DNA of 64,000 nt, taken from the NCBI GenBank assembly GCA_965227065.1, contig CBDDFN010000003.1, forward strand, positions 45,623 through 109,622, in the 5' to 3' direction. Each line of letters opens with the position of its first letter. The first letter of the stretch is position 1. This DNA comes from CBDDFN01 sp965227065 (lineage in GTDB: Bacteria; Pseudomonadota; Alphaproteobacteria; SPJN01). Of this stretch, positions 34,879 to 43,036 are shown piece by piece. The notes under the pieces are model-generated. The model had not been told where the DNA came from and did not search any database. It worked only from the letters and a program-made list of their open reading frames with translations. The translations under genes were made by a program, and so were the position numbers.

Positions 34879-35625
34879 ATGCTTGAACTGCTGTCGCAAC
34901 CCGAAGCCTGGCTGTCGCTGCTGACGCTGACATTCCTCGAAATCGTGCTCGGCATCGACAATGTGGTTTTTGTTTCGGTGGCGGCATCGCGCCTGCCCCA
35001 GCACCAGCAGCCGCGCGCCCGTACCATCGGCTTGCTACTGGCTTTGCTGATGCGGATCGGGCTGTTGCTGATGATCAGCTGGATTGTCGGGCTGACCCAG
35101 CCGGTCTTTGCAGTGGAAGGCTTTGAAGTCAGCTGGCGTGACATCATATTGTTTTCGGGCGGTCTTTTCCTGATCTACAAGGCGACCCATGAAATTCACG
35201 CCATGATCGACCCCGACGAGCCCGATGATCTCGAAGCCAAGGACGACAAGCCCGTCAGCTTCACCCGCGTCATTTTCGAAATCGTCCTGCTTGATGCGAT
35301 TTTCTCGCTCGACAGCGTGATCACCGCTGTCGGCATGGTCGATCATATCGAAATCATGGTGACGGCCGTTGTCATCGCCATGGGCGTCATGCTGGTTGCA
35401 ACCTCTTATATCGCCGCCTTTATCCACCGGCATCCGACAACCAAGATGCTGGCTTTGTCCTTTCTGCTGCTGATCGGGGTGGCGCTTGTGGGTGACGGGC
35501 TGCATTTCCACATTCCGCGCGGCTATATCTACTTTGCTATTGCCTTCTCGATTGCGGTTGAAGCCGCCAATCTGATGGCCGCCGCCCGCCGGCGCAAACG
35601 CCGGGCGGCGAAACAAGCGCACTAA
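34879..35625 (+). CDS. TerC-family membrane protein
   Basis: The 248-residue protein has the paired TerC motifs LEIVLGIDNVVFVS and LLDAIFSLDSVITAVGMVDH, whose acidic residues lie in membrane helices, and about seven helices in all. TerC proteins such as Alx export manganese or other metals. A charged loop (DPDEPDDLEAKDDKP) separates the halves, and the C-terminus is very basic (RRRKRRAAK). I looked for a manganese (yybP-ykoY) riboswitch in the 115-bp leader and saw none. The tmRNA gene follows. Confidence 0.92.
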   Translation: MLELLSQPEAWLSLLTLTFLEIVLGIDNVVFVSVAASRLPQHQQPRARTIGLLLALLMRIGLLLMISWIVGLTQPVFAVEGFEVSWRDIILFSGGLFLIYKATHEIHAMIDPDEPDDLEAKDDKPVSFTRVIFEIVLLDAIFSLDSVITAVGMVDHIEIMVTAVVIAMGVMLVATSYIAAFIHRHPTTKMLALSFLLLIGVALVGDGLHFHIPRGYIYFAIAFSIAVEAANLMAAARRRKRRAAKQAH

Positions 35626-35664
35626 GCCGCCTTTAAATCGGCACGATTTGGGCTTATATAGCGA

Positions 35665-36012
35665 GGTGCCGGAGCAATCCGGCTATGGCGATAAACGGGA
35701 TTCGTAATAAACGGATCGGACCCGGGGGCAGTACCCGGCGCCTCCACCAAATTCGGTTCCCGGCCTTCCTGCTCCCGCCACACGGCGCCGGCAGGACGGC
35801 CGGACCAGCATGGGGGCGAAATAGGCTCGACGAACGTCTAAAGGCTTCCTTTTCGCTCGGTATGGTCCCGCCGATATCGGACCATTACATAGTTGCAAAT
35901 GACAACGATGTGCAGGCTGTCGCTGCGTAAGCAGTTCAGCCTAACCTAAACTCCTAGGCCTTCACACGCCTAGGCGGGGTTCGGAGGGCACCTGGCAACA
36001 GAAGCCCTCCAC
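35665..36012 (+). ncRNA. ssrA: tmRNA, circularly permuted two-piece alphaproteobacterial form
   Basis: tmRNA rescues stalled ribosomes. In the permuted form the acceptor piece comes first: GGTGCCGGAGC at about 35665 to an encoded CCTCCACCA ending at 35749, with the T arm CCGGG-GGCAGTA-CCCGG. A spacer of about 60 bp is removed during processing. The coding piece begins GGGGGCGAAATAGGCTCGAC at 35812. Its first seven bases pair with CGCCTCC of the acceptor piece, including a G3-U70 wobble as needed for alanylation. Later stems are CCTAGGC/GCCTAGG and GGAGGGC/GCCCTCC near 36010. A TATATA -10 element lies at about 35655. Exact ends need mapping. Confidence 0.93.
35895..35930 (+). other. tmRNA proteolysis-tag reading frame
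   Basis: The frame GCA AAT GAC AAC GAT ... GCT GCG TAA encodes ANDNDVQAVAA after the resume codon. With the alanine carried by the tmRNA the tag is AANDNDVQAVAA. It starts with ANDN, like other alphaproteobacterial tags, and ends in the Ala-Val-Ala-Ala degron read by ClpXP. It is shorter than the ANDNFAEEFAVAA type I recall from Caulobacter. Confidence 0.9.
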
Positions 36013-36047
36013 TCTTTCGGCCCGCTGTCCGCGACGAGCGTGAAGGA

Positions 36048-36224
36048 TCAAAGCCCGATCAGATAGCCCAGCGCCAATATCCCGAAAATCCAGAAATACC
36101 AGGGAACGCCAAACAGGGTCGGTCCCAGCGCGCCTTGGAAAATATCGCGCTTGTCTTCAGCCTCGCCGCGCTTGCGCGCCCGGCGGCGGTCTGCAACGCG
36201 GTCCTTGAACGTCTCTCGCTTCAT
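36048..36224 (-). CDS. small membrane protein of unknown function
   Basis: This 58-residue protein begins with a strongly charged stretch (MKRETFKDRVADRRRARKRG) and ends in one membrane helix (PWYFWIFGILALGYLIGL). GTGAGGAT lies just before the chosen ATG, with short spacing; the frame is open upstream without a better start. Charge and hydrophobicity make it a credible small membrane protein. No function is known. Confidence 0.55.
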   Translation of the reverse strand: MKRETFKDRVADRRRARKRGEAEDKRDIFQGALGPTLFGVPWYFWIFGILALGYLIGL

Positions 36225-36295
36225 ATCCTCACTATAAGAAAGGGAGAGCCCGTCCCCAAGCCCTCCCTCGCAGAACAATCATGTCACCGGCCTCT

Positions 36296-36799
36296 TCACC
36301 GGTGGCCGAAGACCTTATCAATCCAGCACTTCTGTTTGTCATCCATCGTCTCGTAAAGCGCGGCAAGCTTGGGCTGAATGGCATCAAGCTGCTCTGCGCC
36401 TTTGGCTGACACCACCGCCATCACCGCCATCCGTTCGGGCGCGGTCTGGGCGGGTGTGGTGCATACGGGATCACGCAGCGCCAGGACACCGGCCCGCATT
36501 TCATCGCGCAAATCAACCCACAAGACCTGCTGGTCCTCGCGAATATCAAGCCGGTCTTCGGCCCGCTCCAACCAGCGGTCGAGCTTGGCCTCCCCCTTCT
36601 CGCCGCACCAGCGGGCATGATGGCGCCCGCCAAACCATGATCTGCGCATGTCTTGATCCTCCTCTGCGGCCTGGGCTGAAAAGCCCGCGCCAAACGGGTC
36701 GAGCGCCGCATAAGTGGCGCTCGCGCCCACCACAATGGCGGTTGCCGCCACAATCGACAGGGACAGTTTCCGCAATGCTGAGATATCGGTCTTGGCCAT
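36296..36799 (-). CDS. exported CpxP/Spy-like (LTXXQ-type) protein
   Basis: A signal sequence (LRKLSLSIVAATAIVVGASA) is followed by a helical protein of about 130 residues with RWLERAEDRLDIREDQQVLW, where the LTxxQ motif is degenerate, and KLAALYETMDDKQKCWIDKV. Such periplasmic helical hairpins bind misfolded proteins or metals. One cysteine pair (WCGE and KQKCW) may matter. The start follows GGAGGCAAAG and gives 167 residues. It is divergent from an OmpR-type regulator, which suggests that the two-component system may control it, as CpxR controls cpxP. Confidence 0.7.
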   Translation of the reverse strand: MAKTDISALRKLSLSIVAATAIVVGASATYAALDPFGAGFSAQAAEEDQDMRRSWFGGRHHARWCGEKGEAKLDRWLERAEDRLDIREDQQVLWVDLRDEMRAGVLALRDPVCTTPAQTAPERMAVMAVVSAKGAEQLDAIQPKLAALYETMDDKQKCWIDKVFGHR

Positions 36800-36968
36800 C
36801 TTTGCCTCCTCGCGCTTCAATGAGCACAGGATGGCAAGCGCCCGTATCAGGGATATAACCGGGCCTTTAAGAAATGTAACAATGCGTAACTGCGCGTGCG
36901 GACCGGGTTACCCTTTGTTGCCAAAAGGTGGGCGATTTCAAGCGCTTTGCCCGGTATAGTCAGCTTCC

Positions 36969-37694
36969 ATGACAGATCAGACACAACAGACCCGCGTGCT
37001 GGTGGTCGATGATGACGCAGAAATCCGCGATCTTCTGGGCCGCTATCTCGCCACGCACGGCTTTGAGGTCAGTCTCGCCGCCAGCGCCGGCGAAGCTGAA
37101 CAGATGTTATCGGGCGCCCCTGAGCTGGTCGTGCTTGATGTCATGATGCCCGGCGAAACCGGAACCGACTTTTTAAGCCGCTTGCGCGCGCAAAAAAACT
37201 CGGTGCCGGTGATCTTGCTGACCGCCATGGCCGAAGATACAGACCGGATCGTCGGCCTCGAACTGGGCGCCGATGATTATGTCACCAAGCCGTTTAACCC
37301 CCGCGAACTGGTGGCGCGCATCAAGACGGTGCTGCGCCGGGCCGATTCCCAAAACCAGCCCGCCGCGCCATCGGGTGATGGGTACCGCTTTGCCGATTTT
37401 GAAGTCATCCCCGAACGCCGCACCGTGACCCGCGCGGGCGAGGCGCTTGAGTTGACAAGCGGCGAGTATGAACTGTTGCTGTGCTTCATCACCCATCCGG
37501 GCCGGGTGTTGAGCCGCGATTTTCTGATGGATCACACGCGCGGCCGCGACGCCGATCCGCTTGACCGCACAATCGATGTTGCGCTCAGCCGGCTGCGCCG
37601 CAAGATCGAAGCCGATCCAGCCCATCCTGAGTTGATCAAGACCGTGCGCGGCGGCGGGTATGTGCTGTCGGCCAAGGTGGACCGCACCTCATGA
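36969..37694 (+). CDS. OmpR-family response regulator
   Basis: The receiver domain has the acidic pair VVDDDAE, phosphoacceptor Asp57 (VVLDVMMPG), the switch threonine in LLTAMAED and the lysine in VTKPFNP. After a short linker (SQNQPAAPSGDGY) comes a winged-helix effector domain with RTIDVALSRLRRKIE and TVRGGGYVL. Length is 241 residues. Its stop overlaps the kinase ATG (ATGA), which marks them as a cognate pair. The target genes are unknown; the divergent CpxP-like gene is one candidate. Confidence 0.94.
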   Translation: MTDQTQQTRVLVVDDDAEIRDLLGRYLATHGFEVSLAASAGEAEQMLSGAPELVVLDVMMPGETGTDFLSRLRAQKNSVPVILLTAMAEDTDRIVGLELGADDYVTKPFNPRELVARIKTVLRRADSQNQPAAPSGDGYRFADFEVIPERRTVTRAGEALELTSGEYELLLCFITHPGRVLSRDFLMDHTRGRDADPLDRTIDVALSRLRRKIEADPAHPELIKTVRGGGYVLSAKVDRTS

Positions 37695-39019
37695 GTTGGC
37701 ATCGCCCCCATGATGCAACGATGACGGTCAAGATCGCCATGACGCTGATCGGGGTCATGCTGCTGGTTGCGGGCGGAGCGGTGTACTACATCGTCAAAGT
37801 GACCGGCGAACAGTCGAGCCAGGAGTTTGACCGCCGCCTGAAAAGCCAGCTCACCGCCATTTTAACCCTGATGGACGAAACCCCTGCGGCAGACCGGGCG
37901 CGCCTGTTGCCAGCCCTCAACACGCCCTTGTTTTCGGTTGATCTGCAAGACACGCCACGCGGCTTTGTTCCCCCCAGAGGGGAAGCCCGCCGCGTGCTGA
38001 CTGAAATGACCGACAATATTCTGTCGCCGCTCAAGTCGCGCACCGTGCGCGTCCATGTGCCGGACTGGGATGAAAGCCGCTCACCGGTGGCAGACACGCG
38101 CATTGCCGTGGCGCTGAAAGACGGTGGATGGCTGGTCTTTGGCATCCCCTCCTACATCACCCACACAATCTGGAAGACCGGCGAGGTTTTGACCGCTGTG
38201 CTGTGGGTCATTGTCTTTATTGTTCTGGTTATCTTTATCGCCAAGCGCCTGTCGCGGCCCTTGCGCCGCTTCACCGAGGCGGCTGAGCGGCTCGGCACCG
38301 ATCTTGATGCCCCGCCCATGTCCGAGCATGGCGGCCCTGAACTCAAGCGGGCCGCGCGCGCCTTCAACCAGATGCAAACCCGCCTGCAACGCTATCTCGA
38401 AGACCGCACCTTGATGCTGGCCGCGATCAGCCATGATCTGCGCTCCTACCTCACGCGGCTTCGGCTGCGAATCGAGTTTCTCGAAGGCGAAGAACGCGAC
38501 AAGGCTGCGCGCGATGTTGAAGATATGGAGCGGATCTTGAACGACACGCTTGATTTTGCGCGCGACGATGCCGCCAAGGAAGAGCGGGACAGCATTGATC
38601 TGGCTGCGTTTGCCAAAGACAGGACAGGCCGCTTTGCTGATGCGGGCGCCGATGTCACCTTCACCGGCGGCCCGGCCCTTACCCTGGTGGCACGGCCGGT
38701 TGCCATTGCCCGCGCACTCGACAATCTGATTGAAAATGCGGTGCATCACGCCGGGTCGGCCCGCATCTCGATTGAAGCGGCCCATGACATGGCCGCGCTG
38801 GTGGTGCGGGACCCCGGCCCCGGTATCCCCCAGGAGGAATGGGAGGCGGTGTTCCGCCCCTTCTACCGGCTTAATTCGGCGCGCACACTGGGCACCGGCG
38901 GGTCGGGCCTGGGGCTGGCGATTGCGCGATCAACCGCGCGCAGTCATGGCGGTGACGTCCGGTTTGTCCAAGACGGCCAAGGCTTTGGCGTCAGGCTCGA
39001 ATTGCCGGTCAAAAAGTAA
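37691..39019 (+). CDS. EnvZ-like sensor histidine kinase
   Basis: Two membrane helices (residues 13-35 and 165-185) enclose a periplasmic sensor of about 130 residues. A HAMP domain follows, then the H-box AAISHDLRSYLTRLRL with phospho-acceptor His248, and an ATPase domain with DNLIENAVHHA, DPGPGIP and GTGGSGLGLAI. The residue after the DLRS/T pair is Tyr rather than the usual Pro, a position that affects phosphatase activity in EnvZ-type kinases. Length is 442 residues. It is translationally coupled to the response regulator. Confidence 0.93.
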   Translation: MSWHRPHDATMTVKIAMTLIGVMLLVAGGAVYYIVKVTGEQSSQEFDRRLKSQLTAILTLMDETPAADRARLLPALNTPLFSVDLQDTPRGFVPPRGEARRVLTEMTDNILSPLKSRTVRVHVPDWDESRSPVADTRIAVALKDGGWLVFGIPSYITHTIWKTGEVLTAVLWVIVFIVLVIFIAKRLSRPLRRFTEAAERLGTDLDAPPMSEHGGPELKRAARAFNQMQTRLQRYLEDRTLMLAAISHDLRSYLTRLRLRIEFLEGEERDKAARDVEDMERILNDTLDFARDDAAKEERDSIDLAAFAKDRTGRFADAGADVTFTGGPALTLVARPVAIARALDNLIENAVHHAGSARISIEAAHDMAALVVRDPGPGIPQEEWEAVFRPFYRLNSARTLGTGGSGLGLAIARSTARSHGGDVRFVQDGQGFGVRLELPVKK

Positions 39020-39022
39020 GTA

Positions 39023-39655
39023 TCAGGGAAGTTTGGGGCGCCGGTTGAGGCCAAGCGGGGCCTTTCCCGGATCAGGCGCGCCTGCCCGGTCGATCCCGGT
39101 TGGCCGCATACCCATACCCATTCCGTTCGAACCATCCTGGGCGGCAAATTCAGATCGCAGCTCGCGATAGGCCGCCCGGTTGCCCGATGCATGGACACCA
39201 AGCAGAACCTGATTGTTACGGACACCGCGCACATAAGGCAGGGCGCGGGCAGCCGACAGGCCCGCCCGGCGGTCAGAACTGACTGCCGCCGATGAAATCA
39301 GGGCCGCGCGGCTTGGCGCAACATTGGCCGCAGCAACAGCTATGGCCGGGATCTGGCCGCGATTGGCGCGCATGATCTGTTCAAGGGCGTGTTCGGCATC
39401 GCCATCGCTTTCACGCCGCATGGCCGACCGGATACGATTGGCGGTCACAGGATCAAGGCGTTCTTCACCACTGCCGGGAAGCCGGACGATCATTGATCCA
39501 TCGGCACCATAGCGGACATCACCAGCGGCTTGCGCGCTGTCGGCGCTAAGCGCCAGCGCTGAAGGCAGGCCAACACCGCCCGCAAGGGCCAGTGCAAAAC
39601 CAAGCGCGCCGATGCGCAACGCCTTCATTGCCCGTGTGTGTGTCCTGAAGATCAC
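39023..39655 (-). CDS. exported Ala-rich protein of unknown function
   Basis: A GTG start with GAGG 5 bases upstream is preferred to the internal ATG at 39628, which has no ribosome site; both leave a signal peptide (LRIGALGFALALAGGVGLPS). The 210-residue product is Ala/Arg-rich, with a VRYGADGSMIVRLPGSGEER strand and a Gly-Met repeat (NGMGMGM) before a Pro-rich end. I do not recognise it. It ends 4 bp after the kinase stop, in the convergent direction. Confidence 0.6.
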   Translation of the reverse strand: MIFRTHTRAMKALRIGALGFALALAGGVGLPSALALSADSAQAAGDVRYGADGSMIVRLPGSGEERLDPVTANRIRSAMRRESDGDAEHALEQIMRANRGQIPAIAVAAANVAPSRAALISSAAVSSDRRAGLSAARALPYVRGVRNNQVLLGVHASGNRAAYRELRSEFAAQDGSNGMGMGMRPTGIDRAGAPDPGKAPLGLNRRPKLP

Positions 39656-39823
39656 CGAATCCTCTTTCGCCAATTTTTGAGCCCACACTCAACTTTCCGT
39701 TTCCCGAATCTAGCGGTGGGCCTCTTGCTTGCCTAGAAGCTAGGGGCCGATTGTGGCTGAAACGCGGCGTGAACAGCACGGCTTTGCGGCATTTTGGTCA
39801 CAGATTTGGCCGGAATTGGCGAA

Positions 39824-41557
39824 TTAACCAAGCTGGCGGCTGCCTGCGCCACGCTGGGAGCGCTGCTGCGCGCGATGGGCAAATCGGCCCGCATGAATCA
39901 ATTGCCACTCCTCAGCGTCGAGAGACAGAACACGTCCGGCCACACAATCGGCAAACAGCTGGCCAAGCAGCGGCGCAGTCACAAATCCGCGGGCGCCAAG
40001 CCCGGTTACGCGCCAGCGCGTGCCGTCTTCATCGACCGGCCCCAGCGCGGGGAGCCGGTCGGGCAAGGTGACCCGTACGCCCGCCCAGCGGCCTTCAACC
40101 TGAACGCCTTCCGCTCCCAGCCTTTCAGCAGCCGTCATCAAATCGCGCTCAATCGCGTCATCCCATTCAAGCGCTGAATGACCATCATGGGGCGTGAAGC
40201 TTGCGCCCACCATGGCGCGTCCCTCTGCCATCGGCACCACAAACTCCCCAGCCACCAGGGGGCGACCAGGCAAGTTCTGCGCCGAAATTTCAATCGTCTG
40301 TCCCGCACGATAGCTGACCGGCCAGGCATCGCCGTCGGCCTCCACCTCTGCCCCGATGGCTTCAAGGATGATCCGGGCCGGGTCAAGCTCAGACGTCACG
40401 GGTGGCGGTGTCAGCGCCTTGAGCGTGGCGCGCGGTTCAAGCCAGCCGCCGCGCGGATGATGCAAGCATGCGCCATCCCACCGGGCATCACTGTGTTGGG
40501 CAAAGCGGGCAAAGCGGTCGTGATCACGGTCTGATTGCGGGTGCTGGTCAACGCCGATTTCCTTCAGCACCCCAAGCCCGGTCCAGTGCGCATGGGCGGT
40601 GTCGAAATAACGGCGCAACAGCCGTTCTTCGGCACCCCCGCCGACATGGACGCGCGGCATCATCAATGCGGCTACATTTCCCGATGCGCCTGCCCCCATG
40701 CCATTTTTGTCGGAAAGACTGACCGCCTGCCCCGCCTGGGCAAGCGCATGGGCCGCGCACAGGCCCGCAACCCCGCATCCGTGTACCGCGACCGGACCGC
40801 CGGGCAGCGCATCGACAAACCACCAGGGACGAGCCTGAAGCGTTGCAAGCACTCCGGTAATGCGGTGACGCTTGCCGCCAAATCCCGGTTCGCGTCTGAT
40901 TTCAAATCCCGCCGCTTCCAAACCCCGCCGGACATGCCCCGCTGCGGTAAAACTGGCAAGCCGCGCGCCGGGTGCAGATTGTGCAGCCAGTGTTTCAAAC
41001 AGCTCCGCGCGCCACATATCGGGATTGCGGGAGGGCGCAAAGCCATCAAGAAACCACGCCTCCACCCCGCCCGGCACCACGGCTTTGGCAAGATCGACAG
41101 CCTCGCCCACAATCAAAGTCAGACGAACTGCACCCCCGTCGAACAAGAATTGATGCAACCCCGGCGCCAGTTGATCGGGCCAGACGGACTGGAGTTGTGC
41201 GGCATAGCCCGCCACCGCCGCGAATGGTTTATGCGACCGGGCCAGTTGCTCCGGCGTCATCGGATAGGCTTCAACCGACACGAAGTCGAGCGTGGGCGGT
41301 GTCCCGCCCGCTTCTTTCCACGCCTGCCAGGCCAGCAGAAAGTTCAGCCCTGTGCCAAAGCCGGTTTCGCCGATGCGCGAGGGCCCGCCCGGCACCGCCC
41401 AGCGTTCGGGCAGCCCGCACCCTTCGAGAAAGACCAGTCGGCTTTCAGCCACCGGGTCGGGCGCATAATAGCTGTCTTCAAACTGTTCGGCCTTGGGCCG
41501 GCCATCGTCTGTCCAGCTGAGCTTGGGGGGCTGTCCAATTTCGGTCGGTGTTCTCAT
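39824..41557 (-). CDS. mnmC: bifunctional tRNA wobble-uridine modification protein MnmC
   Basis: MnmC finishes mnm5s2U34 synthesis: the C-terminal FAD domain removes the carboxymethyl group and the N-terminal domain methylates with S-adenosylmethionine. The methyltransferase half (residues 1-240) contains FEDSYYAPDPVAESRLVFL, GETGFGTGLNFLLAW and the catalytic WFLDGFAPSRNPDMW. The FAD half starts with VHGCGVAGLCAAHALAQAG and contains GLGARGFVTAPLLGQL. At 577 residues it is near the usual 650, trimmed in the second half. It lies 9 bp after an SDR gene in the same direction. Confidence 0.9.
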   Translation of the reverse strand: MRTPTEIGQPPKLSWTDDGRPKAEQFEDSYYAPDPVAESRLVFLEGCGLPERWAVPGGPSRIGETGFGTGLNFLLAWQAWKEAGGTPPTLDFVSVEAYPMTPEQLARSHKPFAAVAGYAAQLQSVWPDQLAPGLHQFLFDGGAVRLTLIVGEAVDLAKAVVPGGVEAWFLDGFAPSRNPDMWRAELFETLAAQSAPGARLASFTAAGHVRRGLEAAGFEIRREPGFGGKRHRITGVLATLQARPWWFVDALPGGPVAVHGCGVAGLCAAHALAQAGQAVSLSDKNGMGAGASGNVAALMMPRVHVGGGAEERLLRRYFDTAHAHWTGLGVLKEIGVDQHPQSDRDHDRFARFAQHSDARWDGACLHHPRGGWLEPRATLKALTPPPVTSELDPARIILEAIGAEVEADGDAWPVSYRAGQTIEISAQNLPGRPLVAGEFVVPMAEGRAMVGASFTPHDGHSALEWDDAIERDLMTAAERLGAEGVQVEGRWAGVRVTLPDRLPALGPVDEDGTRWRVTGLGARGFVTAPLLGQLFADCVAGRVLSLDAEEWQLIHAGRFAHRAQQRSQRGAGSRQLG

Positions 41558-41566
41558 CCCTGTCTT

Positions 41567-42334
41567 TTAGAAGGGCTCCTTATAAGGGCGCAAATCAAGA
41601 TCGAGCGTCCAGGTCGTTTTGGGCTGACAATGCAGCATCCAATAGGCCGCCGCCATGTCGGCAAGATTGAGCACCCCATCCTCGCCACGCGCCTCATAAA
41701 ATTCGGGGAAGCGTTCGCGCACCTTGTCGCCGCCGATAATGCCATCGACAATCACATGGGCGACATGGATGCCAAGCGGGCCGAACTCACGGGCAAAGCC
41801 ATGCGCCACCGCCCGTTCGGACGCCTTGGCGGCGGCAAATCCGATAAAGGGCGGACGCGAGCGCGTGCTGGCCGTCGCGCCGGTATAGATGATGGAGCCG
41901 CCCAGATCATGATCAAGCATGTGGCGCGCGGCTTCCCGTCCGGCAACAAACCCGCCATAGGCGCACAGCCGCCACAATTTTTCGAACTGTTTGCCCTCCA
42001 TTTCGAGGCTGGGGACGGCCAGATTGTTGCCGGTGTTATAAACCGTGAGCACCACAGGTTTCTTGGCCGCCGTCATCTCTTCGTAAAAAGCGCTGACCTG
42101 AGCTTCATCGGTCGAATCACAAATATGGAATTCCGCGCGTCCGCCTTCGGCCTCGATCACATCAACCAGTGTTTGCAGGCTTGCTTCGGTTCGGCCAACG
42201 GCGATTGTCTTCAGCCCTTCGGCCGCGAACTTGCGGCAGAGCGCCGCACCCAGCCCCTCCATCGGCCCAACCCCGAACACCACGGCAAAGCGGTCAAGCT
42301 GGCCGGAATCAATCTTTCCTGCTGGTGAATTCAT
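41567..42334 (-). CDS. short-chain dehydrogenase-like protein lacking the catalytic tyrosine
   Basis: The Rossmann fold is clear: FAVVFGVGPMEGLGAALCRKF replaces the usual TGxxxGxG loop, and TIAVGRTEASLQ follows. Where SDRs have YxxxK, this protein has FIGFAAAKASERA, so Phe stands in for Tyr while Lys remains. Related SDRs with FAxFAxxK exist, so this may be a subgroup with altered or lost redox function rather than a defective gene. The ATG follows GGGAGACGACG and gives 255 residues. It is upstream of, and probably co-transcribed with, mnmC. Confidence 0.85.
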   Translation of the reverse strand: MNSPAGKIDSGQLDRFAVVFGVGPMEGLGAALCRKFAAEGLKTIAVGRTEASLQTLVDVIEAEGGRAEFHICDSTDEAQVSAFYEEMTAAKKPVVLTVYNTGNNLAVPSLEMEGKQFEKLWRLCAYGGFVAGREAARHMLDHDLGGSIIYTGATASTRSRPPFIGFAAAKASERAVAHGFAREFGPLGIHVAHVIVDGIIGGDKVRERFPEFYEARGEDGVLNLADMAAAYWMLHCQPKTTWTLDLDLRPYKEPF

Positions 42335-42697
42335 CGTCGTCTCCCTGTTTTGTGACGGGCATCTCGCCCCATCTAACACTTTGGTGTGACACCCCCGGGC
42401 GCGGGAGCATTTTGAAACCTCTTTGTTTTTTCGTCGCTTTTGGACTGATTCTGCACGCTCAGCGGGCCGCCTGTGAACAAGACACGCCTATAAAGCGATC
42501 AGCCGCATCCAACTCCCTGATATTTCTGAAAATATTCGCATCCATGCAGCCCAGGGGTGAATCTGGCGCTCCACACTTTCTCATCAAGGCTCACAACCCG
42601 GTCCATGACCCCCAATCCCGGTGTTGGTCCTTTGGTGTTGGTCTTGCCCACCCTTTTTGTCTGGACAGACCCCATTCTTTTAGGCATTATCCGTTTA

Positions 42698-42852
42698 CCG
42701 AAGCAGTTGCCACTCCAATCGCGCTTCGGCGTCCCACCGCCAATGGGACACATGATGACCGGACGAACCACCACCACCATGCGTCCGTCATTCTGATTTT
42801 CAGGGGAAGTGGTCGCCAACCCACCACCACCGATCCGCCGCTTCCCCTGAAA
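42698..42852. other. array of four consecutive stem-loops with C-rich loops
   Basis: On the plus strand, four hairpins follow each other. They are CCGAAGC/GCTTCGG (42698-42729), GTCCCA-CCGCCAA-TGGGAC (42731-42749), CGGACG/CGTCCG extended past a bulge (42756-42790), and a 15-pair stem TTTCAGGGGAAGTGG with CCGCTTCCCCTGAAA (42798-42852). Loops three and four both carry CCACCACCACC. AACACTTCTTC is then repeated twice. This is more structure than chance would give and suggests a structured RNA on one strand. No known RNA family is recognised. Confidence 0.5.
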
Positions 42853-42938
42853 CACTTCTTCAAGCAACACTTCTTCCAGAAACAGTCTCTGCAACACGAG
42901 ATTTTCTCCATCAGAATCATTCAGGTCACAACAGTGTC

Positions 42939-42954
42939 TAGACCGGTCTGTCTA
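42939..42954. promoter_or_regulatory. TetR-type operator-like palindrome
   Basis: TAGACCGGTCTGTCTA contains the perfect palindrome AGACCGGTCT and outer TAGAC/GTCTA arms. It resembles the TAGACAGATCGATCTATCTA site beside the TetR gene at 53.9 kb. It sits at the right end of the stem-loop array and could control its transcription. Confidence 0.4.
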
Positions 42955-43036
42955 TTGAAGCACAGTTGGACGCCCCCGTCATGTCAAAGCGCATGAAACG
43001 GCAACCCGGTGTCTGTGACTGGCGTGCTTGCCGGCA

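Noticed and set aside
40535..42328. Very long plus-strand open frame (597 codons) opposite mnmC and the SDR gene
   Set aside because: It is the antisense shadow of two well supported minus-strand genes. Its product is Arg/His/Pro-rich with no recognisable domain, as expected for a GC-rich shadow frame.
42499..42897. Minus-strand open frame (132 codons) across the stem-loop array
   Set aside because: No ribosome site or recognisable domain was found, and its codons follow simple repeats (GGTGGTGGT, GTGGTGGTG). The hairpin structure explains the sequence better, although a decayed gene cannot be excluded.
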